Assembly (NCBI GenBank): GCA_003049485.1
Contig: PYST01000265.1
Location: forward strand, 1-56,075
DNA length: 56,075 nucleotides
DNA from: Ophioceras dolichostomum
Lineage: Eukaryota > Ascomycota > Sordariomycetes > Magnaporthales > Ophioceraceae
Reading direction: 5' to 3'
This document shows positions 34,479 through 43,775 of this stretch, in pieces. The notes under the pieces were generated by a model. That model had not been told where the DNA came from. It saw only the letters and a program-made list of their open reading frames with translations, and did not search any database. The first letter of the stretch is position 1. The number at the start of each line of letters is the position of its first letter. The translations under genes and the position numbers were made by a program.

Positions 34479-36346
34479 ATGGCGTCCGCTCCAGACCGCC
34501 AGCTGTGGCTCGATAGTACGTTCGACGATGGCGACGAGGCTGCAGCTGGTGGCACAGCCAGTGCCGCTGCCTGTGATATTCCTCAGTCCGGGATCCCCAT
34601 GGAGGATCTCTTTATGTCCTCAGCTCCATTGACCGGGTGCGAAATCCTCATTCCCAAGTCGACTATTCGCTTCCCAGTCCATCCCGTGAGCTTTCCAGAG
34701 CCGCCGACTCATGATCCACTGGAGGAGTCGTCTACTACGTCTCAGGTAGGCTGGTTGCTTCCTCTCTCCCTCCCCCGGACCCGGGCGGTTTTATCAATAG
34801 AGCCTCTCGGGAAGAGAGTGACAATTGGAGGTCCGGGCTTATGCTAATGGGACACTATGTCTGCGCCTTCCAGCAGGAAGCCGCCCCTCAGAAAGGCGAG
34901 GCAGAGGGTGAGCCCGCCGACCTCGAGTACCTCGCGTCTACGATTCCGAGCTGGGAGAGTTTTGAGGCCGAACTTGGACCCTGGAAAGCTCATCAGCTCG
35001 AGCTGAAGGGAGCAGCCATGATCATGTTGGCGAAGCTCAAAGCTCAGCAGGACGAGGAGGCGGCGAGCAAGCAGACGGGCAAGCGGAACAAAAAAGCCAA
35101 GAAGAGGGTCCGTTTCGCCCCCGTGACTTCGCTAGGGACGAAAATCAAGAGTCCGGCTATTGCCACCCCCGGTGGCAAGGACGCCATGATTCCCGAGGTC
35201 TTCGACTACGACGACGATGCCGAGTAGGACTCGGCCTTGGCGTCCGAAGAGGACGCGTCCGCGTACGAGGATTATTCCGACTTTAAGAAGAAGAAGAATT
35301 CCAAGTCGGCCAAGTCCGCCGCATCCTACTACACAACGGGCCTCTACGGCAACGTGGACGGCCACAGCGAGCGCCGCCGCTCCTCCTCCTCCTCCTCCTC
35401 CTCCTCCTACTGCTGGTACACCGAGGAGGAGCTCCGCGGCGAGTTGAACTACACCGTCTATCCCATTTCCGAGGCCACCATCAACTACCACAGCACCACG
35501 CCGGCGCTCGATAAGGATAAGGATAAGGGCAAGGGCAAGGGCGGGACCGACGCCGGCGTGGGCGCCAGCAGCAGCAGCCGCAGCAGCGGTAGTGGCGGCA
35601 GCAGCAGCACGATCGTCTTCGCGACTCCTCCGCTCTCCGCCGAGGAGCTCGCCGCCAACTGCCACCGCGTCCGCCTCGTGGGCCCCTTCGGCGAGGGCCC
35701 GGACGGCCAGATCCAGTACCCCCGCCCGCCGACCCGATCGTCTTCCCCTCTCCCCTTGTGCCCGGGTCCCCACTACGACCCCGCGGACGGCCGCGACCCT
35801 CTGCAGCGCGTCGACAACCCGGACATCGGCCGTCGCAGCTTGTTCTCCTGCACGGACGTCCCGGACAGGTTCCGCTGGGAGAACCGCGTCCCGAAGGTGA
35901 GTCGTTTCCTTTTCTGCGGGTTTCTTGATCCCTCCCAGGCCCTGCTGCAATAATGGCCGGCCGTACTACCTACCCGTGCTCTTCCTGCCCCTCGCCGATG
36001 CTTGTTAGCTCCTTGGCTCTGCGTCCGTCCCGTCAGTCCCGTCTCCTGGTAGTTACACCTGGTATCTATGCCTACCCTCATATCCACCTAGAGTACTAGA
36101 CGCTAACGAACGGGGAAACAACGCAAAACGGTCCCCAAAAAAAAACAGACCGGCGCCGCGGAGCGCCAGGCCCAGGCCTTGGCTCGGAACTATCCGATCG
36201 ACGCCATGGAGCACTACTGGCGTAGGGAGGAGGAGGCCAGGGAGCGCGCCGACAAGGAGACCAAGAGGTTTCTACAGGAGGACGCGGCGTGGCACAAGGG
36301 GTACGTGCCTTGGGCTTGGTACCGAACCAAGCGCATGTTCCGCTGA
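34479..36346 (+). pseudogene. Unassigned fungal gene interrupted by one in-frame TAG
   Basis: Three exons (34479-34745, 34874-35896, 36149-36346) join in phase. The only interruption is TAG at 35225-35227 (codon 207 of 496). Both sides are strongly coding: upstream VRFAPVTSLGTKIKSPA and PEVFDYDDDAE, downstream DSALASEEDASAYEDYSDF, YWYTEEELRGELNYTVYPI-like sequence (here CWYTEEEL) and PLSAEELAANCHRVRLVGPF. The end EHYWRREEEARERADKETKR and KGYVPWAWYRTKRMF is helical and basic. Lys/Ser/Asp-rich low complexity fills the middle, including a TCC run coding for Ser (about 35380-35408). I recognise no domain; nuclear location is only a guess from basic KKAKKRVRF. It could be a strain-specific pseudogene, a sequencing error, or a gene giving a 206-residue product. 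A stop-free splice form would need a 30-nt intron, which is implausibly short. Confidence 0.6.
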
Positions 36347-36608
36347 GGGAGGAAGGGAGTGAAAGGACAAATTGAAGGGCAAAGGGAGGCCGTCGATGTC
36401 TCGCCGTCCCGCCTGTCTTGTCTGGGTCTGTGTTTTTTCTTGGGGCCATGGGACACGCCTGTCCGTTTCTTGGGACTTTCTTGGAGTCATGGATACGTCT
36501 TGTCTGTTTATTAGAACAACTTCTGTCGGGTGCCTTGCCGGTCCCTGATCGGTCTGTGGCCGGGGTTCTGGGCCATCATCGCCAACGCCCAGATGGTGAG
36601 GTTGACGG
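36347..36608. other. Short convergent spacer
   Basis: Separates the 3' ends of two converging genes. Nothing is recognised in it. Confidence 0.4.
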
Positions 36609-37298
36609 TCAGATTGTCCCGGCGTAATTCTCGAAGGGTATCGAAGCGTGCTCGACCACCCAGTGGTCGCCACTTCCCACAACTCGAAGCGGGACGACCT
36701 CGTCCGGTGTGAAGATGAAGGCGTACCGGGTCGAATGGTCGACGCAAGACGTCAAAAGCTGTCGGAAAGGCCAGATCCAGTTGGACCGCTGGATGGAAGA
36801 TGTAGCAGCCGATATATCGCTCTTCCACTTGCTACTGCATGTGAGGTCGCCCCCGACAATGACGGTTCGCTTCTCGTCCCGGAGGAAGACGGACCAGCCT
36901 GGGCCCCTCTTGCAATACTTGCCGAGCTTGGGGGTGACGTCGTGCTCTTCGGCGCCTATGGCCTTCTGGATCACGTTTGCTTCCTTCTTGATGGGCCATC
37001 TGCACAGTGTGATATGCGACAATTCGCAGATGCGGTTGACGTCACTCTCCTTCTGGATCCGGGCCTGATAACCGTCGATAGTGAAGGCTTCGACCGTCAG
37101 GGGTCCGATATCGAAGAGATGCTCGAAGGCGGCGGCAATGTTTTCAAGTGTGAAGTCGGTCCACGGAAGAATGTCGTCTTTAGAAAGCGGCTTGTAATCA
37201 GGGTTCTTAGTCACGGCCCCGACGCGCTGGGAGCTTAGGTCGAGGACCGGGTTTTCGAGGGTGAGGACAGTGGCAAGATTAGCCCTAATGATCGGCAT
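36609..37298 (-). CDS. Unrecognised protein, 229 residues
   Basis: A single open frame begins at MPIIRANLATVLTLENPVLD and ends ENYAGTI before TGA. The ATG at 37298 is preferred over an upstream one at 37355 because the additional 19 residues are unlike the rest. Segments such as LPWTDFTLENIAAAFEHLF, GDLTCSSKWKSDISA, STRYAFIFTPDEVVPLRVV and WVVEHASIPFENYAG look like a structured globular protein with several tryptophans and no signal peptide. I recognise no family. The TRYAFIFTPDEVVPLRV segment resembles sequences seen in fungal lineage-expanded, kinase-associated proteins, but that is weak. It sits in an accessory segment beside two kinase-like loci. Confidence 0.6.
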   Translation of the reverse strand: MPIIRANLATVLTLENPVLDLSSQRVGAVTKNPDYKPLSKDDILPWTDFTLENIAAAFEHLFDIGPLTVEAFTIDGYQARIQKESDVNRICELSHITLCRWPIKKEANVIQKAIGAEEHDVTPKLGKYCKRGPGWSVFLRDEKRTVIVGGDLTCSSKWKSDISAATSSIQRSNWIWPFRQLLTSCVDHSTRYAFIFTPDEVVPLRVVGSGDHWVVEHASIPFENYAGTI

Positions 37299-38169
37299 CT
37301 TAGATATGAGATGTAAGGGCTTAAGGCTGTAGAAGGCTGTGGAGGAACTGTACACGGCCTCGCTTTGTTCGCACGAGTAAGTCGATTGCAGGATGGGGAT
37401 AAAGGCTTGTAGAAAAGGGTGTTGGGGAGCACTGGGAATATGGGTGACGGATAGCCCCTGTGTCTTTTATAGTATATTTCCCATGGCATACTGGGTCGGA
37501 GAAGGGGCTCCAGGCATCTTCTGGCATGGGAGGGGTCCACCGTTTTCTCTCATCTGGCCTCCAGCTCGAGGTAGCTACCAGGTACCTATGTACCACGATT
37601 ATCTCTGCATGCTGCATGGCATAGCGGTAATCGCAAGGGCAAAAGCCACCGGCGCAAGTTGAAACAGCGACCAACGAGCGGACGAGCTGAATCTCGATCG
37701 CTTCGGCTGCTTTAGGTGGTCGGTGGGTGTGGCTCTTTGTTATGTTGGGTCAAAGATATAGACAGGCCTTGGTTGGGAGGTTGTTAGCAGGTAGGTGTAG
37801 GTTCTTAGGTGTACTTAGAATTGGTTAAAGCATCCATCTCCCGAATCCGGTATTCCGCAAACGTAACCCGGATCCGGAACCCTTCTAATAATAGGCCTCT
37901 CTTTGTCTTTTTGTCGGCCTGCCTCTCTTTGTCGGCCTGCCCGATACTTTGTACGGGCCTCTCTTTGAGCCTCTCGGCTGAGGTAGAGCAATGCAGGATG
38001 ACTACTTCAGGTAATTAGGTGTAGGTAGGTACCTAGGTATTAAACCCGCAGACAGCACACCCAAACTTCGCTGTGTGCTTCATAACCTATCCACCTTTTT
38101 GTTCGTCGTCCCTCCTCTGAAAGCCCAGCCACCTCATTGTTTTTATGTGACGGCGCGTCGATATGACCA
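37299..38169. other. Intergenic region with ACCTAGGT palindromes
   Basis: Holds the promoter of the unrecognised minus-strand gene. A GGTAGCTACC palindrome lies at 37570-37579 and a GGTGTAGGTAGGTACCTAGG element at about 38018-38037. No gene was recognised. Confidence 0.5.
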
Positions 38170-39338
38170 TTGTCAGTCCCAGAAGGTTTCCATGGTGGAG
38201 GTGGCCTGTCAAAGTCGAGGACAGTGCAGCTTTCTACCGCATCCCCCCGACACGGAGCACGCGCCACTCGGCCCTTGCCTCGCTCTCCTGGACCCCAACT
38301 GGCGCTATTTGATTTCAAAGACAACTCGGCGAACCAGGTGGAATTTCTCGACCAAATCGGCTCCGGACTGCACGCTCGGGTGTTCAGGGCCAGAATTGAT
38401 GGTAAAATCTACGCTGTGAAGATTGTATGCTCCGCCCTCCCCCGAGTTTCCTCAGCCTCGTCCCCGTGTCCCTCCACTCACAGTTTCCGCTCACGGCTGA
38501 TTCCGTTCACTGTTTCAGTTCAGGTTCTGCAACTTCCAATGCCTAGCGCCATCCGAGCAAATTGAAAGCGGACAGTTCGATTTCACAGAGCTCGTGCACC
38601 AGATGGACCCGTTCAACCGCGAATGCCGGGTTTACGGTCGTCTCCAGGAAGCCGGCCGCGAGGATCTCGCCGCGCGATGCTAGGCTACTTCCTATTGAGT
38701 CCCGAGCAGGAGGCTAGCCTCGTTGAGAGGGGTTTCACGAACTGGCTTCGCTTCCCCGCGGTCGAAAGGGAACCGCTCCGGGCGCTTGTGAAAGAATATG
38801 TCGAGGCGGGGCCAACTGACGGAGGAGGCACCCGACACTTCTCAGTCAAGATGCTCCCTAAGATGTGGAAAGACGTCCTCGCTATCAACCGTCTGGGTAT
38901 CATCATTCACGATCTCACCGAACAGACCTATCTCAACAGCCGCCTGATCGACTTCAGCCAGGCGCGCACCGTTCCACATGTACAGCTGGACTTATCCGTG
39001 CCGCAGTCATTCTACACGCCAGAGACCGTCATGGAAGAGTGTTGCAGTGACCGCCTCAACTTCAACTGCATCATAGGCGACTGGGAGTTGATCACCCTAA
39101 ACAACAATCCTCACTCTGTGCCTTTCCTATCAGGGGTGGCCTCAGGAGCCAAAAGAGTCGCAGGCACTTTCCCACTTACGACGCGGCTCTGGCGAACGCT
39201 CTTCTCAGCCACTCGGAGCGCGAGGGGAAGAAGAGCACAGGGGGTGACAAGCAGCTCAGAACACGGATCCCCGGGCGTGTACAGAAGCCAGATAAATCGC
39301 CGGGAAAGAAGAAGCCGAAGACCAGGAAGAGGAAGTGA
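38170..39338 (+). pseudogene. Fta2-like kinase-fold gene, frameshifted
   Basis: The kinase N-lobe is clear: GSGLHARVFRARIDGKIYAVKI, a glycine loop and a Lys-bearing strand. A GTATGC donor (38425) and CAG acceptor (38517) join to FRFCNFQCLAPSEQIESG and then DPFNRECRVYGRLQEAGRED and AARC. At 38680-38683 one base is missing, so the sequence moves to a new frame reading GYFLLSPEQEASLVERG. It then continues to the kinase-like catalytic region IIIHDLTEQTYLNSRLIDF, followed by SQARTVPHVQLDL. A second frame change near 39130 leads to a basic tail ending KKKPKTRKRK and TGA. The order matches the Fta2 (Sim4 kinetochore subunit) Pfam family, which in filamentous fungi includes many non-kinetochore kinase-fold copies. 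No in-frame ATG was found at the 5' end. It is probably a decayed member of a lineage-expanded family. Confidence 0.65.
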
Positions 39339-40458
39339 TCCATGTTGCATGGTTGTGTCACGATGCGTGACAAATGGGAGCAGCTCGGAAATCATCATCG
39401 CCCCTTGTATCATATTATCATATGGTTGCGACCTGCAGCTCATGGGCCGAAGGCGAATCAAGAGGTCGGCGTGCAGGCGGACTCAGGGCTCTTCTGCCTG
39501 GAATGTGCCTGGCAAGTTTCTCAAGATTGTGCTTTCCTGTGCGTGGTCAGGCCACACCAACATCAAATTATTAGCCAATTTGGCAGCTCCTGATGTGCCA
39601 AAAGAAAGCAGGGCAAGGGTGGAGTGTGTTTCAAGGAAGGGAGACAATAACAATGGGTGGTTGTTGGCAATGCTAGCGCGAGACAAGGTGGCAAATAAAC
39701 TTCACAGGGGGTTGATATCAAAAGCAACAGCGGAATTACCGAGCCAGACCAGGGACGCCGAACATGTACCTAGTTACCCAGAGAGACAGAGAGAGAGAGA
39801 GAGATACACACACGCACACACAGAGAGAGAGAGCCGCGGTGAGATGGTCCTAATGGTCACAGCCTTGTCGATGAGACTCCACGGGACAGAGATGTGGACT
39901 CGAGCGTCCTTCAGTTCGGCGGCGACGTATTTTCTCCTCAAATAACGCGTCATTAAGCGCTCAAGGGACGTGCCCTCAAGACTGCCTATCAGAAGAAAGA
40001 ACTCCCACAGGCTGCATGGCCATTCTTCAGCTGACCATCCCTACACCGAGGGCCTAAGGCGAACTAGGACGGTTGGAGTGACACGACAGGACGCCACCTC
40101 CAAGGAACCCCCGACTACAAAGACGGCGCGTGAGGCATGAGAAATCAACATTCTAACGCAAGGGAGAGGTAAGAGTCACTTTTCCGGGTGACGACCTGTG
40201 ACGACCGGTGACCAGAATCCGGTCGACATGGGTCGCCCCCGGCGGCTGTGTGCGAGAGAGCGAGAGAGCGAGAGAGCGAAGAGAAAATGAACGAATGTTC
40301 CCCCCCTCCCTCCTCATCTCTGGAGACTGGTCTCGCTCGCTGGCCCACAAGACCCCAGGAAGCAGAGGCCGCCGCCACTCCTCTTAAGCCATCATCAAAC
40401 AAGCGCATACCACACACACGCGACGGACTGCCTGTCGCGCAACACGCAATACGGAACA
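39339..40458. other. Gene-free interval between two kinase-like loci
   Basis: The plus-strand frame of the Fta2-like pseudogene stays open to 39945 but loses its domain character after about 39130. (GA)n and (CA)n runs lie at about 39781-39834, and a GAGAGC-type tandem at about 40254-40278. Nothing else is seen. Confidence 0.5.
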
Positions 40459-42029
40459 ATGCCCGTGAACACCACCTCTGACCGCCACAGCGGGGAGGTG
40501 GAGGCGGGGGTGGAGGAGCAGCCTCCGAGGCCTGCAACTTCGGCTGGACAGCTCCGACTCTACCTCTACAAGCCGGCCATCCCCTACACGAAAGGGGCCG
40601 TCCTCAACCTCCGGCGCCACGTCCCTCCCCCTCCCATCGGGGCCGAGTACGACCGGGTCGGCCTGCCGCCGCCCGTCACCGTCTTCGAATCGCCCGATGA
40701 CATCTCGCGGCTGTACAAGAAGAAGCCCGACCCTTCCGCGCCGCCGCCCGCCACCATCGGCGACGGAGACGGGTCGGACTCCTCCTCCGACTCGGAGGAG
40801 GAGAGGGAAGGAGGGAGGCCCGCGAGGCCCGCGAGGCCAGCGAGGGCCGTGAGGGCCGCTGGCTCGAGCGGACGGACCGGCTCGTCATCGAGAGGGAGAT
40901 CGAGGTCGACAACGGCCGGCACTGCCAGGTAGTGCTCGGCCGGCGCCAGAGCAACGGCGCGGCCATGGTGGCCAAGATCTTCGACCCGCTCTACTTGCAG
41001 TGCGGCGCGGCCTACGCCGCCGACGAGCCGCACGACCACGAGGGCGTCATGCTCGCCGACATGGCGTACTCAAGCGAGGCCAACGCGTACCAGGAGCTCG
41101 ACCGTCCCCTGGGCGGGCGGGCCGTCCCGCTTTACCACGGCTCGTGGACGACGACCTTCCCGGTCGTGGCGGCCGAGGAGGACGTCTTCGCCGTCCCGGA
41201 CTACGACAGCCACGGCCGCCCCCGCCCCAAGTACGTCGGCCGCTGGGTGACCCGGGTCGTCTTCCTCGTGCTGACCGAGCACATCGAGGGCCTCGAGCTC
41301 TGCAGGGTCGACGTTGCGCGCCTCTGCCGGGCGGACCGCGACAAGGTCATGGCGGCCGCGATCCGCGCCGAGACGCTCGCGTACTCGCACGGCGTGCGTA
41401 GCAGGGAGGTCGTGGCGCGCAACTTCGTGCTCCAGAACCCGCCGCCCCAGCTCCTCCCCTTCCCTTTTGGGCAGCTGCACAGCGGCGGCGTCGGCACCGT
41501 CGGCACCGCTCTCGGCCCGAGCGTCATCCCCGACGACGACCTGCGCGTCGTCATGGTCGACTTCAAGCAGGCCCGGATCGAGCGGCTCGTTAAGAAGCAG
41601 CAGCAGAACCGTCGCCGCCGCAACCGCAACCTCAACCGGCTTCTCCAACATGGAGGACAGGTTTCTTCTTCCTCTTCCTCCCAGCAGCAGCAGCAGCCGC
41701 AGCAGCAGCAGCAGCAGGACCACCACAACAACAACAAGCCCATGTCCCCGATCGAGCGCTGGTGGTTCAAAACGCTGAGAAAGGAGCAGTTCGGCGCCGC
41801 CTGGCTCCCGGACGTGCTCGTCGGCGGCGGCGGCGAGGACGGCAAGTCCGAGGTGGTCTTCGACAGGGCCAAGTGACGGCGCTGGCTGTGGGCTCGGTTC
41901 GGCAGCGACGACGGGGAGCAGCAGCTCGAGTTCCGCGCCCCGCCGCCGGGCATGTCGCTCGACCCGGCCGACATCGAGAACTCGGACAAGCAAGAAGGCG
42001 GAGTGGACGCGCAAGGCGAGGGAGAGGGT

Positions 42030-42139
42030 GAGGAGGGAGAGGAGGGAGAGGAGGGAGAGGGAGGAGAGGGAGAGGGAGGAGAAAGAGAAAAAGGAGAGGG
42101 AGGAAAGAGAAAAAGGAGAGGGAGGAGAAAGAGAAAAAG
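42030..42139 (+). repeat. 110-nt uninterrupted purine tract
   Basis: This stretch has only A and G on the plus strand, built from GGGAGA/GGAGGAGA units. It lies inside the kinase-like locus and codes Glu/Gly or Lys/Arg repeats depending on frame. The frame of the locus changes across it, consistent with slippage. Confidence 0.95.
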
Positions 42140-42262
42140 CAAAAGGAGGAGGCGCGCCAACGGAGGCTAGCGTGGGAGAGGCGTTGGAGGATACAGGTTG
42201 CTGAGGCCTACAAGGAGGCTGAGGAGGATGACGAGGATGATGAGGATGGTGATCTTGTCTTT

Positions 42263-42334
42263 GGCGATGGCGATGGCGATGGCGATGGCGATGGCGATGG
42301 CGATGGCGATGGCGATGGCGATGGCGATGGCGAT
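42263..42334 (+). repeat. (GGCGAT)12 hexamer array
   Basis: Twelve perfect copies of GGCGAT code for a Gly-Asp repeat in the tail of the kinase-like gene. Perfect identity implies recent expansion or active slippage. Confidence 0.95.
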
Positions 42335-42374
42335 TCGGGCAAGGCAGAGGGGGCGGCGGCGGCGGCGGAAGAGG

Positions 42375-42533
42375 CGGTCGAGACCGTTGTTGTTGTTGCT
42401 GCTGCTGCTCGAGTCGCTGCTACGCAGGTTCCTGCTGGTCGGGTTGTTGTTGCNCGGTCGAGACCGTTGTTGTTGTTGCTGCTGCTGCTCGAGTCGCTGC
42501 TACGCAGGTTCCTGCTGGTCGGGTTGTTGTTGC
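42375..42533. repeat. 79-bp direct duplication around a single N
   Basis: The sequence 42375-42453 recurs at 42455-42533 with no visible difference. It begins CGGTCGAGACCG and ends GGGTTGTTGTTGC. The only base between the copies is N (42454). The offset of 80 explains a frame change in the tail. An unmerged contig overlap is the simplest reading. Confidence 0.9.
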
Positions 42534-42711
42534 TCAGGTTGCTGCTAAGGACGCCGTCGTCGAGGAGATCAAGGACGAGATCGTCGTGGTTATTATTGAT
42601 GATGATGATGATGACGACGACGCTCCGGAGGAGGCTGCTGCTGCTGCTGTCGAGACGACTGCGGGTGTTACTACTGCTAGCAGCTCTCGCAAGCGGAAGC
42701 GGGGGCACTAA

Positions 42712-43775
42712 GGAAGGGAAGGACTTGGAGGGAGGGAGGGAGGGGGGGAGTGAGTGAGACGGATAAGAGGGGGGATGGATGGAAAGAGAAGCGAGGAGCT
42801 CTATGGACCTGTAGTATTATGGCGGGCATCTCCCGGCTTCCGGTTTTCGATTCTTGTTGTTCTCATTAAACACATATTCGCCTGACTTTGCTTGCTTGCT
42901 TGCTAGCTCGCCAGTGTGATTTAGGATGTTCGTCGTCGGGTCGTCGGTACCGACCGGGATTCAAAGTGCAGCTTGCTAACAGGCAAGACAGATTAACACG
43001 GGGCCTAGCTCGCTCGGCCGGGTTGGAAGGATTGACCGGAGATTTTCCATAGCAGTAGTGATGCTATTCGGCGTAAAATTGGTACCTGGGTAGTTTTACT
43101 ATATTATTAGTTCTCGTATTCTTCTTGCAAGCAGGACATCGATGGGAAGGGAAGCAAGCTCCTCGGTGGTGCTGGACGACGTACGGGAGGCGAGCAACAT
43201 GATCTCCGTACCTATGAATTGCGCTAGCCGAATCGCAACGCCGGGCACCGCCCACTGGTCGGTCCGTGCACGAGAATATATTTGCCAGTCCATCCATCTC
43301 TGTATATCTCCCGGCCTCCAAAAGAAATCAACAGGAACGGCCGGCGCCCGGCACACATCAGCCAAATGTGAAGCGAGTGCGGTTGGGGTTGGGAATGGCT
43401 GTTATTAAATGTCAGTACTCGATTGCGGTTGGCTCAGAACTTGCGGGTACAGATCATAATCCTCCTCCTCGAACCGAAAGAACGCTGTATGCAAGGGACA
43501 GGAAAAGGTTTGGGCGCAGAACCAACACCAAGACCGACGACACCCAAGGCAGAAGAGGGCAGGCAGCCCCAAGTTCGTACCCAGCCAGATACCTACTATA
43601 CTCATAAATGCACGTCGAATCTATTTCCCGATTCCCATTGTGTCCTCTTTTTTTTCCCTCCCCCCTGTCCAACTCCATCTCCGTCCGTCCTCATGCTAAG
43701 TCCAGTCCCTCCCCGTTCCGGTGTCAGCTAGGTCTATCTTCTTCATATCCAGCTCAAGTATGGCCTCGGCCTTGC
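42712..43775. other. Convergent intergenic region
   Basis: Contains GGGA-rich sequence (42725-42780), TTGC-type short tandems (about 42888-42905) and an AT-richer stretch. ORFs on both strands at about 43099-43408 are equally protein-like and have no clear third-position bias, so none is called. Confidence 0.45.

Larger units (their letters stand above)
40459..42711 (+). pseudogene. Kinase-like (probable pseudokinase) gene with frameshifts, TGA and an assembly duplication
   Basis: From ATG at 40459, sequence such as YKPAIPYTKGAVLNLRRHV and SPDDISRLYKKKPDP runs in frame 1. Near 40800 it moves to frame 0, with a kinase-like core. Its segments are VVLGRRQSNGAAMVAKIFDP (strand-3 Lys), LTEHIEGLEL (hinge), AYSHGVRSREVVARNFVL (catalytic loop) and DLRVVMVDFKQARI (DFG position). 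The HRD Asp seems replaced (RSRE) and DFG reads DFK, so catalysis is doubtful. An in-frame TGA (41874-41876) is followed by clearly coding RRWLWARFGSDDGEQQLEF. A purine tract shifts the frame again to a tail rich in Glu, Gly-Asp repeats and Ala/Val, ending SSRKRKRGH and TAA. A 79-bp duplication around a single N (42454) lies in the tail; removing one copy keeps the tail open. Function unknown. Confidence 0.6.

Noticed and set aside
35195..35227. A 30-nt GT...AG segment that would remove the TAG in frame
   Set aside because: Although it starts GT and ends TAG, 30 nt is below any known spliceosomal intron length in fungi and it has no branch point.
35132..35950. 272-codon minus-strand ORF opposite the TAG-interrupted gene
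   Set aside because: It is the antisense shadow of a G/C-3-rich coding exon; the plus strand has splice sites and a consistent terminal exon.
41070..42160. Minus-strand ORFs of about 315 codons opposite the kinase-like gene
   Set aside because: They are antisense shadows; kinase-like motifs are on the plus strand.
43099..43408. Opposed ORFs on both strands, each protein-like
   Set aside because: Neither strand shows a clear third-position preference, and no flanking exons or domains were found. It may be an old remnant, but it cannot be supported.
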